The notes: a model not told the origin generated them from the sequence alone. 64,000 bases of DNA from Mangrovimonas sp. ST2L15 (GCF_001280515.1 NZ_LBIQ01000030.1:1804501-1868500); one strand, 5' to 3'; counted from the first letter of the stretch, positions 8,804 to 20,474 are shown. A program made the numbers and translations.

Positions 8804-11413
8804 TTAATATTCCTCAGTAATTAAATCTCCTTGATTTCTGAAAACCAATTTGTCGTCAAAAGCATCTAGTAAAATAATACTATCTGTACTTATTCTACCA
8901 GATAAGATTTCTTTACTCAATTCATTCAAGACTTCTTTTTGAATGACTCTTTTCACAGGTCTGGCTCCATACTCTGGATTATAGCCTTTTTGAGCTAAAT
9001 AGTCAACTGCCTCTTTTGTTGCATCAAAAGTGATACCTTGTTTAGAGATCATTTTGGTTAAACCTTTTAATTGAAGTTCAACAATATCATGTATGTTCTC
9101 TTGCGTTAATGGTGTAAACATGATGGTGTCATCAATCCTATTTAAAAACTCGGGTCTAACTGATTTTTTCAATAAACCTAAAACCTCAATTTTTGCAATT
9201 TCCATGGCAGCTTCAATATCCTTAGTAGCTTCAAACTTTTCTTGGATAATATGGCTTCCCATATTTGAAGTCATAATGATAATCGTGTTTTTGAAATCTG
9301 CAATTCGACCTTTATTATCTGTAAGTCTTCCTTCATCCAATACTTGTAATAGGATGTTGAAGGTATCGGGATGTGCTTTTTCAATTTCATCCAACAATAC
9401 AACGGAGTAGGGCTTACGTCTTACAGCTTCGGTTAATTGTCCTCCTTCGTCATAACCTACGTAACCTGGAGGTGCTCCAACCAACCTACTCACTGCGTGA
9501 CGTTCTTGATATTCACTCATATCAATCCTAGTCATAGCATTTTCATCGTCAAATAAATATTCGGCAAGGGCTTTAGCCAACTCAGTTTTACCTACACCGG
9601 TTGTTCCTAAAAATAGAAATGTACCAATTGGTTTTTGCGGATTTTGTAAACCTGCACGAGACCTTCTTACGGCATCACTTACTGCTTGTATGGCTTCTTC
9701 TTGACCAACCACACGTTTGTGTAATTCATCTTCTAGTTTTAAGAGTTTTTCTCTTTCACTTTGAAGCATTTTGGTCACAGGTATGCCTGTCCATTTGGCT
9801 ACTACTTCCGCAATATCATCATAAGTAACTTCTTCTTTGATAAGGGAATTATTAGCTTGATTTTCTAAAAGTTCTTTTTGAAGACCATCTAGTTTTTCTT
9901 GAGCTTCTTTGATCTTACCATATCTTATTTCAGCTACTTTCCCATAATCACCTTCTCGTTCAGCTCTTTCTGCATCTAATTTAAAATTTTCAATTTCCAA
10001 TTTGATGGCTTGAATATTTTCAACCAGTTCTTTTTCGCTCTTCCATTTGGCATAAATTTCATTACGCTCTTCTTTGAGATTGGCCAAATCAGAACTTAAA
10101 GATTTTAATTTGGCTTCATCCTTTTCGCGTTTAATGGCTTCTATTTCAATTTCCAATTGCATGATTTTTCTATCCAAAACATCCAATTCTTCAGGTTTTG
10201 AATTGATTTCCATACGCAATTTGGAAGCAGCCTCATCCATTAAGTCAATGGCCTTATCTGGTAAAAATCGATTAGTGATATATCTTTCTGATAATTCAAC
10301 TGCGCCAATGATAGCCTCGTCTTTAATGCGAACCTTATGGTGCGCCTCATATTTCTCCTTAATACCACGTAAAATGGAAATAGCACTTTCAGTATCAGGT
10401 TCATCTACCATGACCTTTTGAAAACGTCTTTCTAAGGCCTTATCCTTCTCAAAATACTTTTGATATTCGTCTAGAGTTGTTGCACCTATAGATCGTAACT
10501 CACCTCTTGCTAAGGCGGGTTTCAAAATGTTGGCAGCATCCATAGCTCCTTGACCGCCGCCAGCTCCTACAAGTGTATGTATCTCGTCTATAAACAATAC
10601 AATGTCGCCTTCGCTGGATGTTACTTCCTTAATAACAGCTTTTAAACGTTCTTCAAATTCACCTTTGTATTTAGCACCGGCAATTAGAGCTCCCATATCT
10701 AAAGCATAAATTTGCTTATCCTTTAAATTTTCAGGGACATCACCGTCCACTATCCTGTGAGCCAATCCTTCTGCTATGGCTGTTTTACCGGTTCCTGGTT
10801 CACCCACCAGAATAGGATTGTTCTTAGTTCTTCTGGATAGAATTTGCAGAATACGTCTTATTTCCTCATCCCTACCTATAACCGGATCTAATTTGCCGTC
10901 TTTGGCCAATTGATTTAGGTTTTTGGCATATTTATTTAGGGAATTGTAAGTGTCTTCCTGACTTTGGGAAGTGACTCGATCTCCTCTTCTCAGTTCCTCA
11001 ATGGCAGCTTTTAAGTCTTTTTCTGTGACTCCTTGGTCTTTCAGCATTTGTCCAATTTTACTATTGGATTTAAAAACAGCCAAAATGAGGTGCTCTATAG
11101 AAACGAAATCATCGTTCATTTTTTTTGCAATGATGGATGCTTCGTTTAAAGTTTTTGAAGCTTCTCTTGAAAGCATAATATCTCCACCAGATACCTTAGA
11201 AAAACTTTCCAACTGTTTGTCTAAAGCCTGTTCTAATATCGATGTATTGACATTTAATTTTTTAAGAATAAATGGCAAAACATTTTCATCAACTTCAAGA
11301 ATGGCTTTAAATAAATGTTCGTTCTCAATTTGTTGATGTCCAAAGCCTTGTGCTAGCTGTTGCGCTTGCTGAACGGCTTCTTGTGATTTGATTGTATAAT
11401 TGTTGAAATTCAT
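8804..11413 (-). CDS. clpB: ATP-dependent chaperone ClpB
   Basis: This hexameric disaggregase works with DnaK to rescue aggregated proteins. At 869 residues it has the full ClpB layout: N-domain (1-145), NBD1 with Walker A GEPGTGKTA near 206 and DEIHTLVGAG, the coiled-coil middle domain (about 405-525, rich in E/K and heptads), and NBD2 with GTTGVGKTE near 605 and LNRIDDTIMF. The middle domain separates it from ClpA/ClpC. It stands alone. The 227 bases upstream, shared divergently with the DUF885 gene, should hold heat-response promoters, but I cannot identify a heat-shock element. Confidence 0.97.
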   Translation of the reverse strand: MNFNNYTIKSQEAVQQAQQLAQGFGHQQIENEHLFKAILEVDENVLPFILKKLNVNTSILEQALDKQLESFSKVSGGDIMLSREASKTLNEASIIAKKMNDDFVSIEHLILAVFKSNSKIGQMLKDQGVTEKDLKAAIEELRRGDRVTSQSQEDTYNSLNKYAKNLNQLAKDGKLDPVIGRDEEIRRILQILSRRTKNNPILVGEPGTGKTAIAEGLAHRIVDGDVPENLKDKQIYALDMGALIAGAKYKGEFEERLKAVIKEVTSSEGDIVLFIDEIHTLVGAGGGQGAMDAANILKPALARGELRSIGATTLDEYQKYFEKDKALERRFQKVMVDEPDTESAISILRGIKEKYEAHHKVRIKDEAIIGAVELSERYITNRFLPDKAIDLMDEAASKLRMEINSKPEELDVLDRKIMQLEIEIEAIKREKDEAKLKSLSSDLANLKEERNEIYAKWKSEKELVENIQAIKLEIENFKLDAERAEREGDYGKVAEIRYGKIKEAQEKLDGLQKELLENQANNSLIKEEVTYDDIAEVVAKWTGIPVTKMLQSEREKLLKLEDELHKRVVGQEEAIQAVSDAVRRSRAGLQNPQKPIGTFLFLGTTGVGKTELAKALAEYLFDDENAMTRIDMSEYQERHAVSRLVGAPPGYVGYDEGGQLTEAVRRKPYSVVLLDEIEKAHPDTFNILLQVLDEGRLTDNKGRIADFKNTIIIMTSNMGSHIIQEKFEATKDIEAAMEIAKIEVLGLLKKSVRPEFLNRIDDTIMFTPLTQENIHDIVELQLKGLTKMISKQGITFDATKEAVDYLAQKGYNPEYGARPVKRVIQKEVLNELSKEILSGRISTDSIILLDAFDDKLVFRNQGDLITEEY

Positions 11414-11610
11414 AATGTTATCTTACTTTGCGAATTACCTAGGTCAACAATCTTACCAATCAAAAGAGGCAGACAAAATGTCTTTTAAATCTAGAAATAG
11501 CGTGACTTTTAGTCAGTTGTGCTTTTTTGGATTTTACTTCAATTTTTATTCAATATAATTGTTAATTGGCAATATTGGGTATTAAAATGATTTCATTGGA
11601 TTGGTTTCTT

Positions 11611-11618
11611 TATATTTG
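11611..11618 (+). promoter_or_regulatory. Bacteroidota -7 promoter element (TATATTTG)
   Basis: TATATTTG matches TAnnTTTG and lies 22 bases upstream of the DUF885 start codon. No clear TTTG lies at the usual distance upstream, so this is a moderate candidate. Confidence 0.45.
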
Positions 11619-11640
11619 AATATTAACCAATTACATAGAT

Positions 11641-13416
11641 ATGAGAAAAGTTTTGTTTTTTGCTGTTGTCGTTTTTTTCGCATGCTCTTGCCAAGAGGAA
11701 GTTAAAGAACCGACTCCAAATGCAGGTGAAGAATTATCACAGTTACTATCAGATTACAGTGAAGAAGGCTATTCATTAAACCCTTTAATTGCTACAAGTG
11801 CTGGGGATAATAGATTTAATGATCAGTTCCCCGATTTTTTGTCAGAATCCTACAAGGCTAAAAGTAAAGAATATTTCACAAGATACAAAAAGGCAGTTTT
11901 AGCGATAGATGATTCTTTATTGACTGATACCGAGTTGATGAGTAAAAAGGTATTGCTTTGGGAGTGTGATATGAATTTGGATGGATTTCAGTTTAGGAAA
12001 GATTTAATGCCCATAGACCAAATGTGGTCTGCTAATTTGGACTTCAATCAGTTAGCCAGTGGCACAACGGCACAACCTTTTAAAACAGTAGAAGATTATG
12101 ATAATTGGTTGAAAAGAGTGGATGGTTATTTGGTTTGGTTGGCTTCAGCAAAGAAGAATATGAAAGAAGGTTCCCGAAAAGGTTATGTGCTTCCTAAAGC
12201 TTTAATAGTCAAGGTGATTCCGCAATTTGAATCCTTGGCTCATGGTCCGGTAGAAGACCATTTGTTCTATTCTCCTATAAAACTTTTTCCAGATTCCTTT
12301 TCTGATGAAGAAAAATCAAGATTGACTCAATCCTATTCAGAAATGGTGGAGAATAAAATCATTCCAGCTTACGCCGATATGGCGACCTATTTAAAAGAAG
12401 ACTATTTGCCTTTAGGTAGGGAAAGTAGTGGAATGGCCGCTACACCACTTGGAGATAGCTATTATCCTCATCAAATTAAAAAATATACAACCACTAACAT
12501 GTCGGCAGATGAAATCCACAACTTAGGATTAAGTGAAGTGGCTCGCATAAGAGGTGAAATGGAAGCCGTAAAAAAACAAGTAGGCTTTGAGGGTGACCTC
12601 AATTCATTTTTTGAATACATCAGGAATAATAAAGAGTTGATGCCTTTTACAGAACGTTCACAAGTATTGGCTTTTTATGATAGTATTCATAAAGTCATGC
12701 AACCACAATTGGATAAAATGTTTGGAAAGCAACCGAAGACTGCTTTTGAAGTAAGGCGCACAGAGCCTTTCAGGGAAAAGTCCGCTGCGGCAAATTACAG
12801 TCCGGGCTCTTTAGATGGTACTCGACCAGGTATTTTTTATACCCCCATTCCTAATGTAGAGGAATATAATGTGTTTGATAAAGAAGATTTGTTTTTGCAT
12901 GAAGCTATTCCTGGTCATCATTTTCAATGCTCATTGCAACAAGAAAATGAGGATTTACCGATGTTTAGAAAAACCTTGTGGTATAGTGCTTATGGAGAAG
13001 GATGGGCTTTATATTCAGAATCCTTAGGAACCGAGTTGGGACTTTATAAAGACCCGTATCAATATTTCGGGATGTTAAGCAGTGAAATTCATAGAGCAAT
13101 TCGTTTGGTGGTTGATACAGGTATTCATGCTAAGGGTTGGACAAGAGAAGAGGCCATTAAATATTCCTTAGAAAATGAGGCAGAAGATGCAGCAAGTATA
13201 GAAAGTGAAATAGAACGCTACATGGCCAATCCGGGACAAGCTTTATCCTATAAAATAGGGCAACTTAAAATCATTGAAATGAGAAAGAAGGCAGAGCAGG
13301 AATTGGGTGATAAATTTGATATTAAGGATTTTCATGATCAGATCTTGGAAACCGGGTGTGTCCCTTTAGCGCTTTTGGAAGAACGGATGTACCAATGGAT
13401 AGCATCTGCAAAATAA
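11641..13416 (+). CDS. DUF885 family lipoprotein (putative metallopeptidase)
   Basis: The 591-residue protein begins with a short signal peptide ending FFACSC (lipid-modified Cys15 or Cys17). The body matches DUF885, a family of predicted zinc peptidases. The motif HEAIPGHH is at residues 420-427, followed by GEGWALYSE near 455, which together give the HExxH-like ligands and downstream Glu expected for the family. Probably located at the cell envelope. Substrate is unknown. It has its own terminator at 13421-13447 and a -7 promoter element upstream. Confidence 0.85.
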   Translation: MRKVLFFAVVVFFACSCQEEVKEPTPNAGEELSQLLSDYSEEGYSLNPLIATSAGDNRFNDQFPDFLSESYKAKSKEYFTRYKKAVLAIDDSLLTDTELMSKKVLLWECDMNLDGFQFRKDLMPIDQMWSANLDFNQLASGTTAQPFKTVEDYDNWLKRVDGYLVWLASAKKNMKEGSRKGYVLPKALIVKVIPQFESLAHGPVEDHLFYSPIKLFPDSFSDEEKSRLTQSYSEMVENKIIPAYADMATYLKEDYLPLGRESSGMAATPLGDSYYPHQIKKYTTTNMSADEIHNLGLSEVARIRGEMEAVKKQVGFEGDLNSFFEYIRNNKELMPFTERSQVLAFYDSIHKVMQPQLDKMFGKQPKTAFEVRRTEPFREKSAAANYSPGSLDGTRPGIFYTPIPNVEEYNVFDKEDLFLHEAIPGHHFQCSLQQENEDLPMFRKTLWYSAYGEGWALYSESLGTELGLYKDPYQYFGMLSSEIHRAIRLVVDTGIHAKGWTREEAIKYSLENEAEDAASIESEIERYMANPGQALSYKIGQLKIIEMRKKAEQELGDKFDIKDFHDQILETGCVPLALLEERMYQWIASAK

Positions 13417-13420
13417 TTGA

Positions 13421-13447
13421 AACCTCCTTTATTGGAGGTTTTTTTTT
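13421..13447 (+). terminator. Intrinsic terminator after DUF885 gene
   Basis: AACCTCC (13421-13427) and GGAGGTT (13434-13440) form the stem, followed by a run of nine T. It lies a few bases past the DUF885 stop codon. Confidence 0.9.
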
Positions 13448-13572
13448 GAATATAAATCATCGATAAAAAAAGGAAATGTCTAATTTCAGTAGGATTTAAG
13501 GTTGTTATTTTAAATCATTATTTTCGCGCTGTAAGAAGAACTAGTTTTTACGACTTAGAAAAGAAAATTTTT

Positions 13573-13977
13573 ATGTCCTTATTCAATAAAATCTTTAAAA
13601 CATCGCCTAACTCTGAACCTGAGAAGGAATTTCACTGGCAGGAATTAAAAACCGAAGAGCAATTGGAAAACATTACGGAGCAAAGTCATGAAAAACCGCA
13701 ATTGATCTTTAAACATTCAACAAGATGTGGAATTTCTCGAATGGTTAAGACACAGTTTGAAAGAAATTATGATGTAGATCCGCAAGATGCCGGAGTTCAT
13801 TATTTAGATTTAATCGCTTTTAGAGAGGTTTCAAATTCGATAGCAAATAAATTTGACGTCATTCATGAATCCCCTCAATTAATAATTTTAAAGAATGGTA
13901 AGGTTCAAAAGCATGAATCTCATGGCGCTATCAATGATTTACCATTAAAACAAATCATTGAGAAACAGGTCTTTTAA
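13573..13977 (+). CDS. ytxJ: YtxJ-like bacillithiol-system thioredoxin-fold protein
   Basis: This 134-residue cytosolic protein has FKHSTRCGISR around Cys52, the monothiol-type active site of YtxJ/DUF2847, a thioredoxin-fold protein proposed to remove bacillithiol from protein thiols. The following ESPQLIILKNGK segment (about 97-108) carries the cis-Pro of the fold. Length agrees with the family, apart from a slightly extended N-terminus. It stands alone upstream of pheT. Function in redox repair is a family inference. Confidence 0.82.
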   Translation: MSLFNKIFKTSPNSEPEKEFHWQELKTEEQLENITEQSHEKPQLIFKHSTRCGISRMVKTQFERNYDVDPQDAGVHYLDLIAFREVSNSIANKFDVIHESPQLIILKNGKVQKHESHGAINDLPLKQIIEKQVF

Positions 13978-14046
13978 ATAGTTATTTAGTTAATTTGATT
14001 AAATAGGGTTTATAACGTGAAATTATCTACAAATTTCACGACAATA

Positions 14047-14077
14047 TTTGATACCTCTACACAATATTTTATCTTTG
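14047..14077 (+). promoter_or_regulatory. pheT promoter (TTTG-N19-TATCTTTG)
   Basis: TTTG at 14047-14050 and TATCTTTG at 14070-14077 are separated by exactly 19 bases, an excellent match to the Bacteroidota housekeeping promoter. The pheT ATG is 23 bases downstream. Confidence 0.8.
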
Positions 14078-14100
14078 CCACCCTATATTAGAACATACTT

Positions 14101-16527
14101 ATGAAGATTTCATACAACTGGTTAAAACAATTCATTAAGATAAATTGGACACCTGAAAAAACAGGTGAATTACTTACAGATTTAGGTCTCGAGGTTGAAG
14201 GCATTGAAGCTTTTCAATCTGTAAAAGGAGGTTTGGAAGGAATTGTGGTTGGAGAAGTCTTAACCTGTGTTCAGCATCCAAATGCCGACCGATTAAAGGT
14301 CACCACAGTCAATATTGGAGAGGTAGAGCCTTTACAGATTGTTTGTGGCGCACCAAATGTAGCAGCAGGACAAAAAGTTCCGGTTGCTACCATTGGAACA
14401 ACGTTATATACTGCCGAAGGTGAATCTTGGGAAATTAAGAAAGGAAAGATTAGGGGAGAGGCTAGTCATGGAATGATATGTGCTGAGGATGAACTTGGAT
14501 TAGGAACGTCTCACGACGGTATTATGGTTTTGAGCGAGGACTTAAAACCAGGAACCTTGGCTTCTGAGATATTTGATGTAGAAAATGACCATGTTTTTGA
14601 AATTGGTTTAACGCCAAACAGAGCAGATGCCATGAGTCATTATGGAGTGGCTCGAGATTTAAAGGCAGGTTTTTTACAAAATGATATTCATTCTGAATTA
14701 ATTACGCCGTCAGTAAGTGCTTTTCATGTAGACAATAGAACTTTGAAGGTGGACATTGAGATTGAAAGCAAAAAACTGGCTCCTAGATATTGTGGCGTAA
14801 CGATTTCAGGAATAAAGGTTCAAGAATCTCCGGCTTGGTTACAAAACAGGTTGAAAGCAATAGGATTAACTCCTAAAAATAATGTTGTAGATATCACCAA
14901 TTATGTGCTCCATGAATTAGGACAGCCACTTCACGCTTTTGATGCCACTAAAATTACTGGTAACAAAGTAGTGGTTAAAACGTTGCCTACAGGAACCAAG
15001 TTTAAAACTTTGGATGGCATAGAACGTGAGCTTCATGAAGATGATTTAATGATATGTAATGCCGAAAAACCAATGTGTATTGCAGGGGTTTTTGGAGGTG
15101 AAGATTCTGGAGTGACAGAGGGAACAACAAGTATCTTCTTGGAAAGCGCTTATTTCAATCCGGTGAGTGTCAGAAAAACAGCCAAACGCCATGGATTAAA
15201 TACCGATGCGTCATTCAGATTTGAAAGAGGAATAGATCCAAATATTACTGAATATGCATTAAAGAGAGCTGCCTTGTTGATTGTTGAGTTGACGGGCGGG
15301 AAAATATCTAGTGACATCATGGATTTTTATCCTAAAAAAATAGATGATTTTCAAGTTAGATTAACCTTTGACCATGTCAACAAATTAATCGGACAGGAAA
15401 TACCAAAAGATACGATTAAGCAAATTTTGACATCCTTGGACATTAAAATTAACAATGTCACTGAAGCTGGTTTGGGATTGACTATTCCTGCATACCGCAA
15501 TGATGTGCAAAGGGAAGTTGATGTAATTGAAGAGATTTTAAGAGTTTACGGATATAACAATATAGAAACCACAGAAAAATTAAACGCTTCTATTTCAAAT
15601 TCCAGTCGCTTTGAGGATTACAAGTTGCAAAATGTAGTAGGGAACCAATTGGTGTCTCAAGGTTTTTATGAAATTTTATCAAACTCTTTGACGACTCCAG
15701 AATATTCTGAGTTAAGCGAACAATTAAAAGAAGAGCAACAGGTTAAAATGTTGAATCCTTTGAGCAATGACTTGGGTGTTATGAGACAAAGTTTGTTATT
15801 TTCAGGTCTGGAAGCTGTTAGCCATAATATCAATAGAAGGCGTGACAATTTAAAATTGTTTGAATTTGGTAAAACGTATTTTGATTTTGGTGGAAAGAGA
15901 GAAGAATTCAAAAAATTATCGGTTTTAGTTTCTGGAGATAAGCTTCAGGAGCGTTGGAACGCAGCCGCAAAACCGAGTGACTTTTTCTTTTTGAAGGGAA
16001 CTGTTACAGCTATTTTGTCTCGATTGGGATTAAATAGATTTAAAGTGTCACCTTTTAAAAATGATGTTTTTAGTGAAGGTATCAGTTTGTCAATAGGGAA
16101 AACAACTTTAGTGGAGTTTGGACTGGTTAAAAAATCTATTTTGAAGAAGTTTGGAATCGACCAACATGTTCTTTTTGCAGATTTTAATTGGGACCATGTT
16201 CTTGATATGGCCAAACATAACAAGGTTGCCTATACTGAAATTCCAAAATACCCGGAGGTGAGAAGGGATTTTGCTTTATTAATTGATGAGCATGTAACCT
16301 TTGAGGATATTGATAAAATAGCTTCGCAAACGGAGAAGGTTCTTTTGAAAGATGTTGATTTATTTGATGTTTACCAAGGAAGTAATTTACCTAAAGGGAA
16401 AAAGAGTTATGCTGTAAGTTTTACATTACAGGATGAGAAAAAGACCTTGACAGATAAGCAAATTGATAAGATTATGAGTAAGCTTCAAACCAACTTTGAA
16501 AAGCAGTTGGGAGCTGAATTGAGATAA
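14101..16527 (+). CDS. pheT: Phenylalanyl-tRNA synthetase beta subunit
   Basis: It forms the alpha2-beta2 enzyme that charges tRNA-Phe. The 808 residues hold the usual chain: an N-terminal OB-fold tRNA-binding domain (about 40-150, with GVEGLE/HPNADRLKV-type motifs), the B3/B4 editing domain (FDATKI, GVFGG), B5 (about 410-480), the catalytic-like core, and the C-terminal FDX-ACB domain starting near YPEVRRDFALLID (about 715-808). pheS is not in the window, so the two subunits are encoded apart, as is usual in this phylum. A strong promoter and a bidirectional terminator bracket the gene. Confidence 0.97.
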   Translation: MKISYNWLKQFIKINWTPEKTGELLTDLGLEVEGIEAFQSVKGGLEGIVVGEVLTCVQHPNADRLKVTTVNIGEVEPLQIVCGAPNVAAGQKVPVATIGTTLYTAEGESWEIKKGKIRGEASHGMICAEDELGLGTSHDGIMVLSEDLKPGTLASEIFDVENDHVFEIGLTPNRADAMSHYGVARDLKAGFLQNDIHSELITPSVSAFHVDNRTLKVDIEIESKKLAPRYCGVTISGIKVQESPAWLQNRLKAIGLTPKNNVVDITNYVLHELGQPLHAFDATKITGNKVVVKTLPTGTKFKTLDGIERELHEDDLMICNAEKPMCIAGVFGGEDSGVTEGTTSIFLESAYFNPVSVRKTAKRHGLNTDASFRFERGIDPNITEYALKRAALLIVELTGGKISSDIMDFYPKKIDDFQVRLTFDHVNKLIGQEIPKDTIKQILTSLDIKINNVTEAGLGLTIPAYRNDVQREVDVIEEILRVYGYNNIETTEKLNASISNSSRFEDYKLQNVVGNQLVSQGFYEILSNSLTTPEYSELSEQLKEEQQVKMLNPLSNDLGVMRQSLLFSGLEAVSHNINRRRDNLKLFEFGKTYFDFGGKREEFKKLSVLVSGDKLQERWNAAAKPSDFFFLKGTVTAILSRLGLNRFKVSPFKNDVFSEGISLSIGKTTLVEFGLVKKSILKKFGIDQHVLFADFNWDHVLDMAKHNKVAYTEIPKYPEVRRDFALLIDEHVTFEDIDKIASQTEKVLLKDVDLFDVYQGSNLPKGKKSYAVSFTLQDEKKTLTDKQIDKIMSKLQTNFEKQLGAELR

Positions 16528-16530
16528 GAA

Positions 16531-16560
16531 AAAAGCCTGCAAATGCAGGCTTTATTTTTT
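16531..16560. terminator. Bidirectional terminator between pheT and cold-shock gene
   Basis: AAAGCCTGC and GCAGGCTTT form a stem with a four-base loop (16532-16553). It has A and T runs on the two sides and sits between convergent genes, so it can serve both. Confidence 0.9.
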
Positions 16561-16582
16561 CGAATTCAATAAGCTAAAATAT

Positions 16583-16774
16583 CTAGATGACCTTAACGTT
16601 TACTGCATTCATACCCTTTCTACCTTCCCTTAAATCGTACTCTACTTCATCACCTTGGCTAATTTTGTCGATTAATCCGGAAACGTGAACAAAATGTTCG
16701 TTGTTAGTTTCGTCTTCTACGATGAATCCAAATCCTTTAGATTCATTGAAGAACTTTACTGTACCTTTACTCAT
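16583..16774 (-). CDS. Cold-shock domain protein (CspA family)
   Basis: The 63-residue single-domain protein has GTVKFFNESKGFGFIV, with RNP1 KGFGFIV at about 13-19, and RNP2-like HFVHVSGL near 27-34, the nucleic-acid binding surface of CspA-type RNA chaperones. A long A/T-rich leader upstream (16775-16830) has a near -7 element (TATATTTA on the minus strand). Whether it is cold induced cannot be told. Confidence 0.93.
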   Translation of the reverse strand: MSKGTVKFFNESKGFGFIVEDETNNEHFVHVSGLIDKISQGDEVEYDLREGRKGMNAVNVKVI

Positions 16775-16959
16775 TATATTATTAAAAAAATTATTAAAGT
16801 ATAAATATAGTCTTTTAGTTTGATGTTTAGGTTAAGAGAAGGAAAAAAATAAAAAAATTGAATTTCAATCAGTTAAATTTTCAAATTAAGAATTCCGATA
16901 ACCATGCACTTTTAAAGGATATTTCGTATATTTAGGTATAATGTTTAAATAAAAAAGTT

Positions 16960-17193
16960 ATGGATTCATCCTATAGTAAAATCTATACAGGAAGCTTTAT
17001 TATAGCACAATTAATTGTGGATAAGCTGACGGCAATAGGAATAACCCCTATCGTGAAAGATGAAACCGAGTCAGGTAGATTGGCTGGCTTTGGCTCTTCA
17101 GTACCTGGGTATCAGGAATTATTTGTAAGTGAAGATGAACTTGAGGCCGCTATTCCAATAGTGGAAAGTGTGACCACCGAGTTGCAAGAATAA
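16960..17193 (+). CDS. DUF2007 domain protein
   Basis: The 77-residue soluble protein has a beta-alpha-beta fold pattern typical of DUF2007: the opening SKIYTGSFIIAQLIVDKL, then GYQELFVSEDELEAA. DUF2007 is related to the PII-like signal transducing fold, and no reaction is known. It is convergent with the ABC-F gene and shares a terminator with it. Recognition is by pattern only. Confidence 0.75.
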   Translation: MDSSYSKIYTGSFIIAQLIVDKLTAIGITPIVKDETESGRLAGFGSSVPGYQELFVSEDELEAAIPIVESVTTELQE

Positions 17194-17220
17194 AAAAGCC
17201 TCTTAAAAAGAGGCTTTTTT
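17192..17220. terminator. Bidirectional terminator between DUF2007 and ABC-F genes
   Basis: AAAAAAGCCTCTT and AAGAGGCTTTTTT form a 13-base-pair stem with a three-base loop between two convergent genes. It starts inside the DUF2007 stop codon. Confidence 0.92.
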
Positions 17221-17225
17221 AATAA

Positions 17226-18857
<1,632 letters not shown>

Positions 18858-18963
18858 TTACTTAAAATTTTTGCAAAAGTAGAAAAAGAAGGGCCAACAT
18901 AAAAGAAATGTAGTCATAATAATATTTAACAACGCCTTAACAACATCGTTAGGTGGCAACATT

Positions 18964-18971
18964 TACTTTTG
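18964..18971 (+). promoter_or_regulatory. -7 promoter element (TACTTTTG) very close to start codon
   Basis: TACTTTTG matches TAnnTTTG. It ends 8 bases before the ATG at 18980, so transcription would begin within a few bases of the start codon, giving a leaderless or near-leaderless mRNA. Confidence 0.5.
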
Positions 18972-18979
18972 TTGATACC

Positions 18980-20452
18980 ATGAAAAGAAGAGGGATAAAC
19001 ATTTTTTCATCAGGAAATCTATGTCATTTAGCGATATTGATGTCCTTGATGGCTTTTGTTGCGTGTGAAAAAGATATTTCCACGACAACAGATACTGCCT
19101 ACTTTGGAGGGGAAATCATTAATCCCAAAAACGATCGGGTTATTCTTTCTAAATCTGGGAAAGGGATAGATACCTTAAGACTGGATAAAAACAATAGATT
19201 TATCTATAAAATAAATGACTTGCAGCCTGGTTTATACACGTTTGAACTAGTTGCAGGTGATGCTAATGAGCTTCAGATGGTTTTAATTGAACCTGGTGAT
19301 AGCATCATGTTTAGATTAAATACATTGGAATTTGATGAATCTTTGGTTTATACAGGAAAGGGCGCCAAGAAGAATAACTTTTTAATTGAGATGTTCCTTG
19401 ATGGTGAAAACGAAGAGCGAGCCTTGTTAGGATTCAGTCAATTACCACCTAGAGACTTTGAAGAGAAGGTCGATTCCATGAGGAAGGATAAAATTAAAAA
19501 GCTGAAACAGTTTGATGATTCAAACACACCCTCCGAATTGTTTGACGAAATTGCAAAGGTGAATATTAATTATGCTTATTATTTAAGTAAAGAAGTTTAT
19601 CCTTTTGCCAATTATTCTAAAAGTGAAAAGAAGATCATAGAGTCGTTACCTAAGGATTTTTATGATTTCAGAAAGGATGTCAATTATAATTACACCTTAG
19701 TAGAGGGCTACTTTCCTTATTACTATTTTCTAAAAAGACATTTTGAAAATATGGCCTTGGCTAAACATTTCAAGCACTCTAAGGATAGCGTCTTTAATAG
19801 AAAATGTGCCGGGTATAGTACCACACGATTAAATTTAATAGATAGTTTGATTCAAGAGCCTAGTATTAAGGATCCTTTATTGCTACGAGCCACCATGGAA
19901 TTTATTAGTAATAATAAGAATGTGGGAGATTATGATGAATTGCTGCAGTCCTTTTTAGCAAAAAGTTCTAATGAAGATCATAAACACTATGTTTCAAATG
20001 TCATTAATTCTTTAAAAGAATTGAAGCCTGGTAACTACCTGCCAAATATTGCGGTTTATAATACCAAAGGGGAGGAAGTGGACCTTAAGAATGTGGGAGG
20101 AAATGGGCAGCCTAAGGTGCTTTATTTTTGGTCTAATGCCTATATGAATTATTTTCAAGATTGTCATAAAAAGGCAAAGGAATTGAAGGTAAAATACCCA
20201 GAGGTCAATTTTTTGGCCATCAATACGTCTTTTCATGATGTGAACACTTGGGAACAGGTGTTGAAAAAATATAAAACCAACACTGATAATGAGTACTTAT
20301 TTAAGAATGTAGCCCAAGCTCAAAAAAGATTGGCGATTTACCCTATGAATAAGGTCATGATTATCGATAAAGATGGAAAAATTATAAATCCGCATACCAA
20401 TATGTTCTCTTATGATTTTGAAGAGCAATTGTTGGGCATGTTGAATCAATAG
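18980..20452 (+). CDS. Thioredoxin-fold (TlpA-like) lipoprotein lacking CxxC
   Basis: I start at ATG 18980 (MKRRG), because this gives a normal lipoprotein signal with a basic head and lipobox FVAC; a GTG nine codons upstream would overlap the promoter. The 490-residue protein has a DUF4369-like N-terminal beta region (about 35-130), a helical middle and a C-terminal thioredoxin-like domain (about 350-490). Where TlpA proteins have WCxxC, this one reads YFWSNAYMNYFQDC, so the redox CxxC is missing. It probably binds rather than reduces its partner. Exported, likely periplasm-facing. A bidirectional terminator follows at 20475-20505. Confidence 0.72.
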   Translation: MKRRGINIFSSGNLCHLAILMSLMAFVACEKDISTTTDTAYFGGEIINPKNDRVILSKSGKGIDTLRLDKNNRFIYKINDLQPGLYTFELVAGDANELQMVLIEPGDSIMFRLNTLEFDESLVYTGKGAKKNNFLIEMFLDGENEERALLGFSQLPPRDFEEKVDSMRKDKIKKLKQFDDSNTPSELFDEIAKVNINYAYYLSKEVYPFANYSKSEKKIIESLPKDFYDFRKDVNYNYTLVEGYFPYYYFLKRHFENMALAKHFKHSKDSVFNRKCAGYSTTRLNLIDSLIQEPSIKDPLLLRATMEFISNNKNVGDYDELLQSFLAKSSNEDHKHYVSNVINSLKELKPGNYLPNIAVYNTKGEEVDLKNVGGNGQPKVLYFWSNAYMNYFQDCHKKAKELKVKYPEVNFLAINTSFHDVNTWEQVLKKYKTNTDNEYLFKNVAQAQKRLAIYPMNKVMIIDKDGKIINPHTNMFSYDFEEQLLGMLNQ

Positions 20453-20474
20453 AAAAAGAAAAATACTTTATAAT

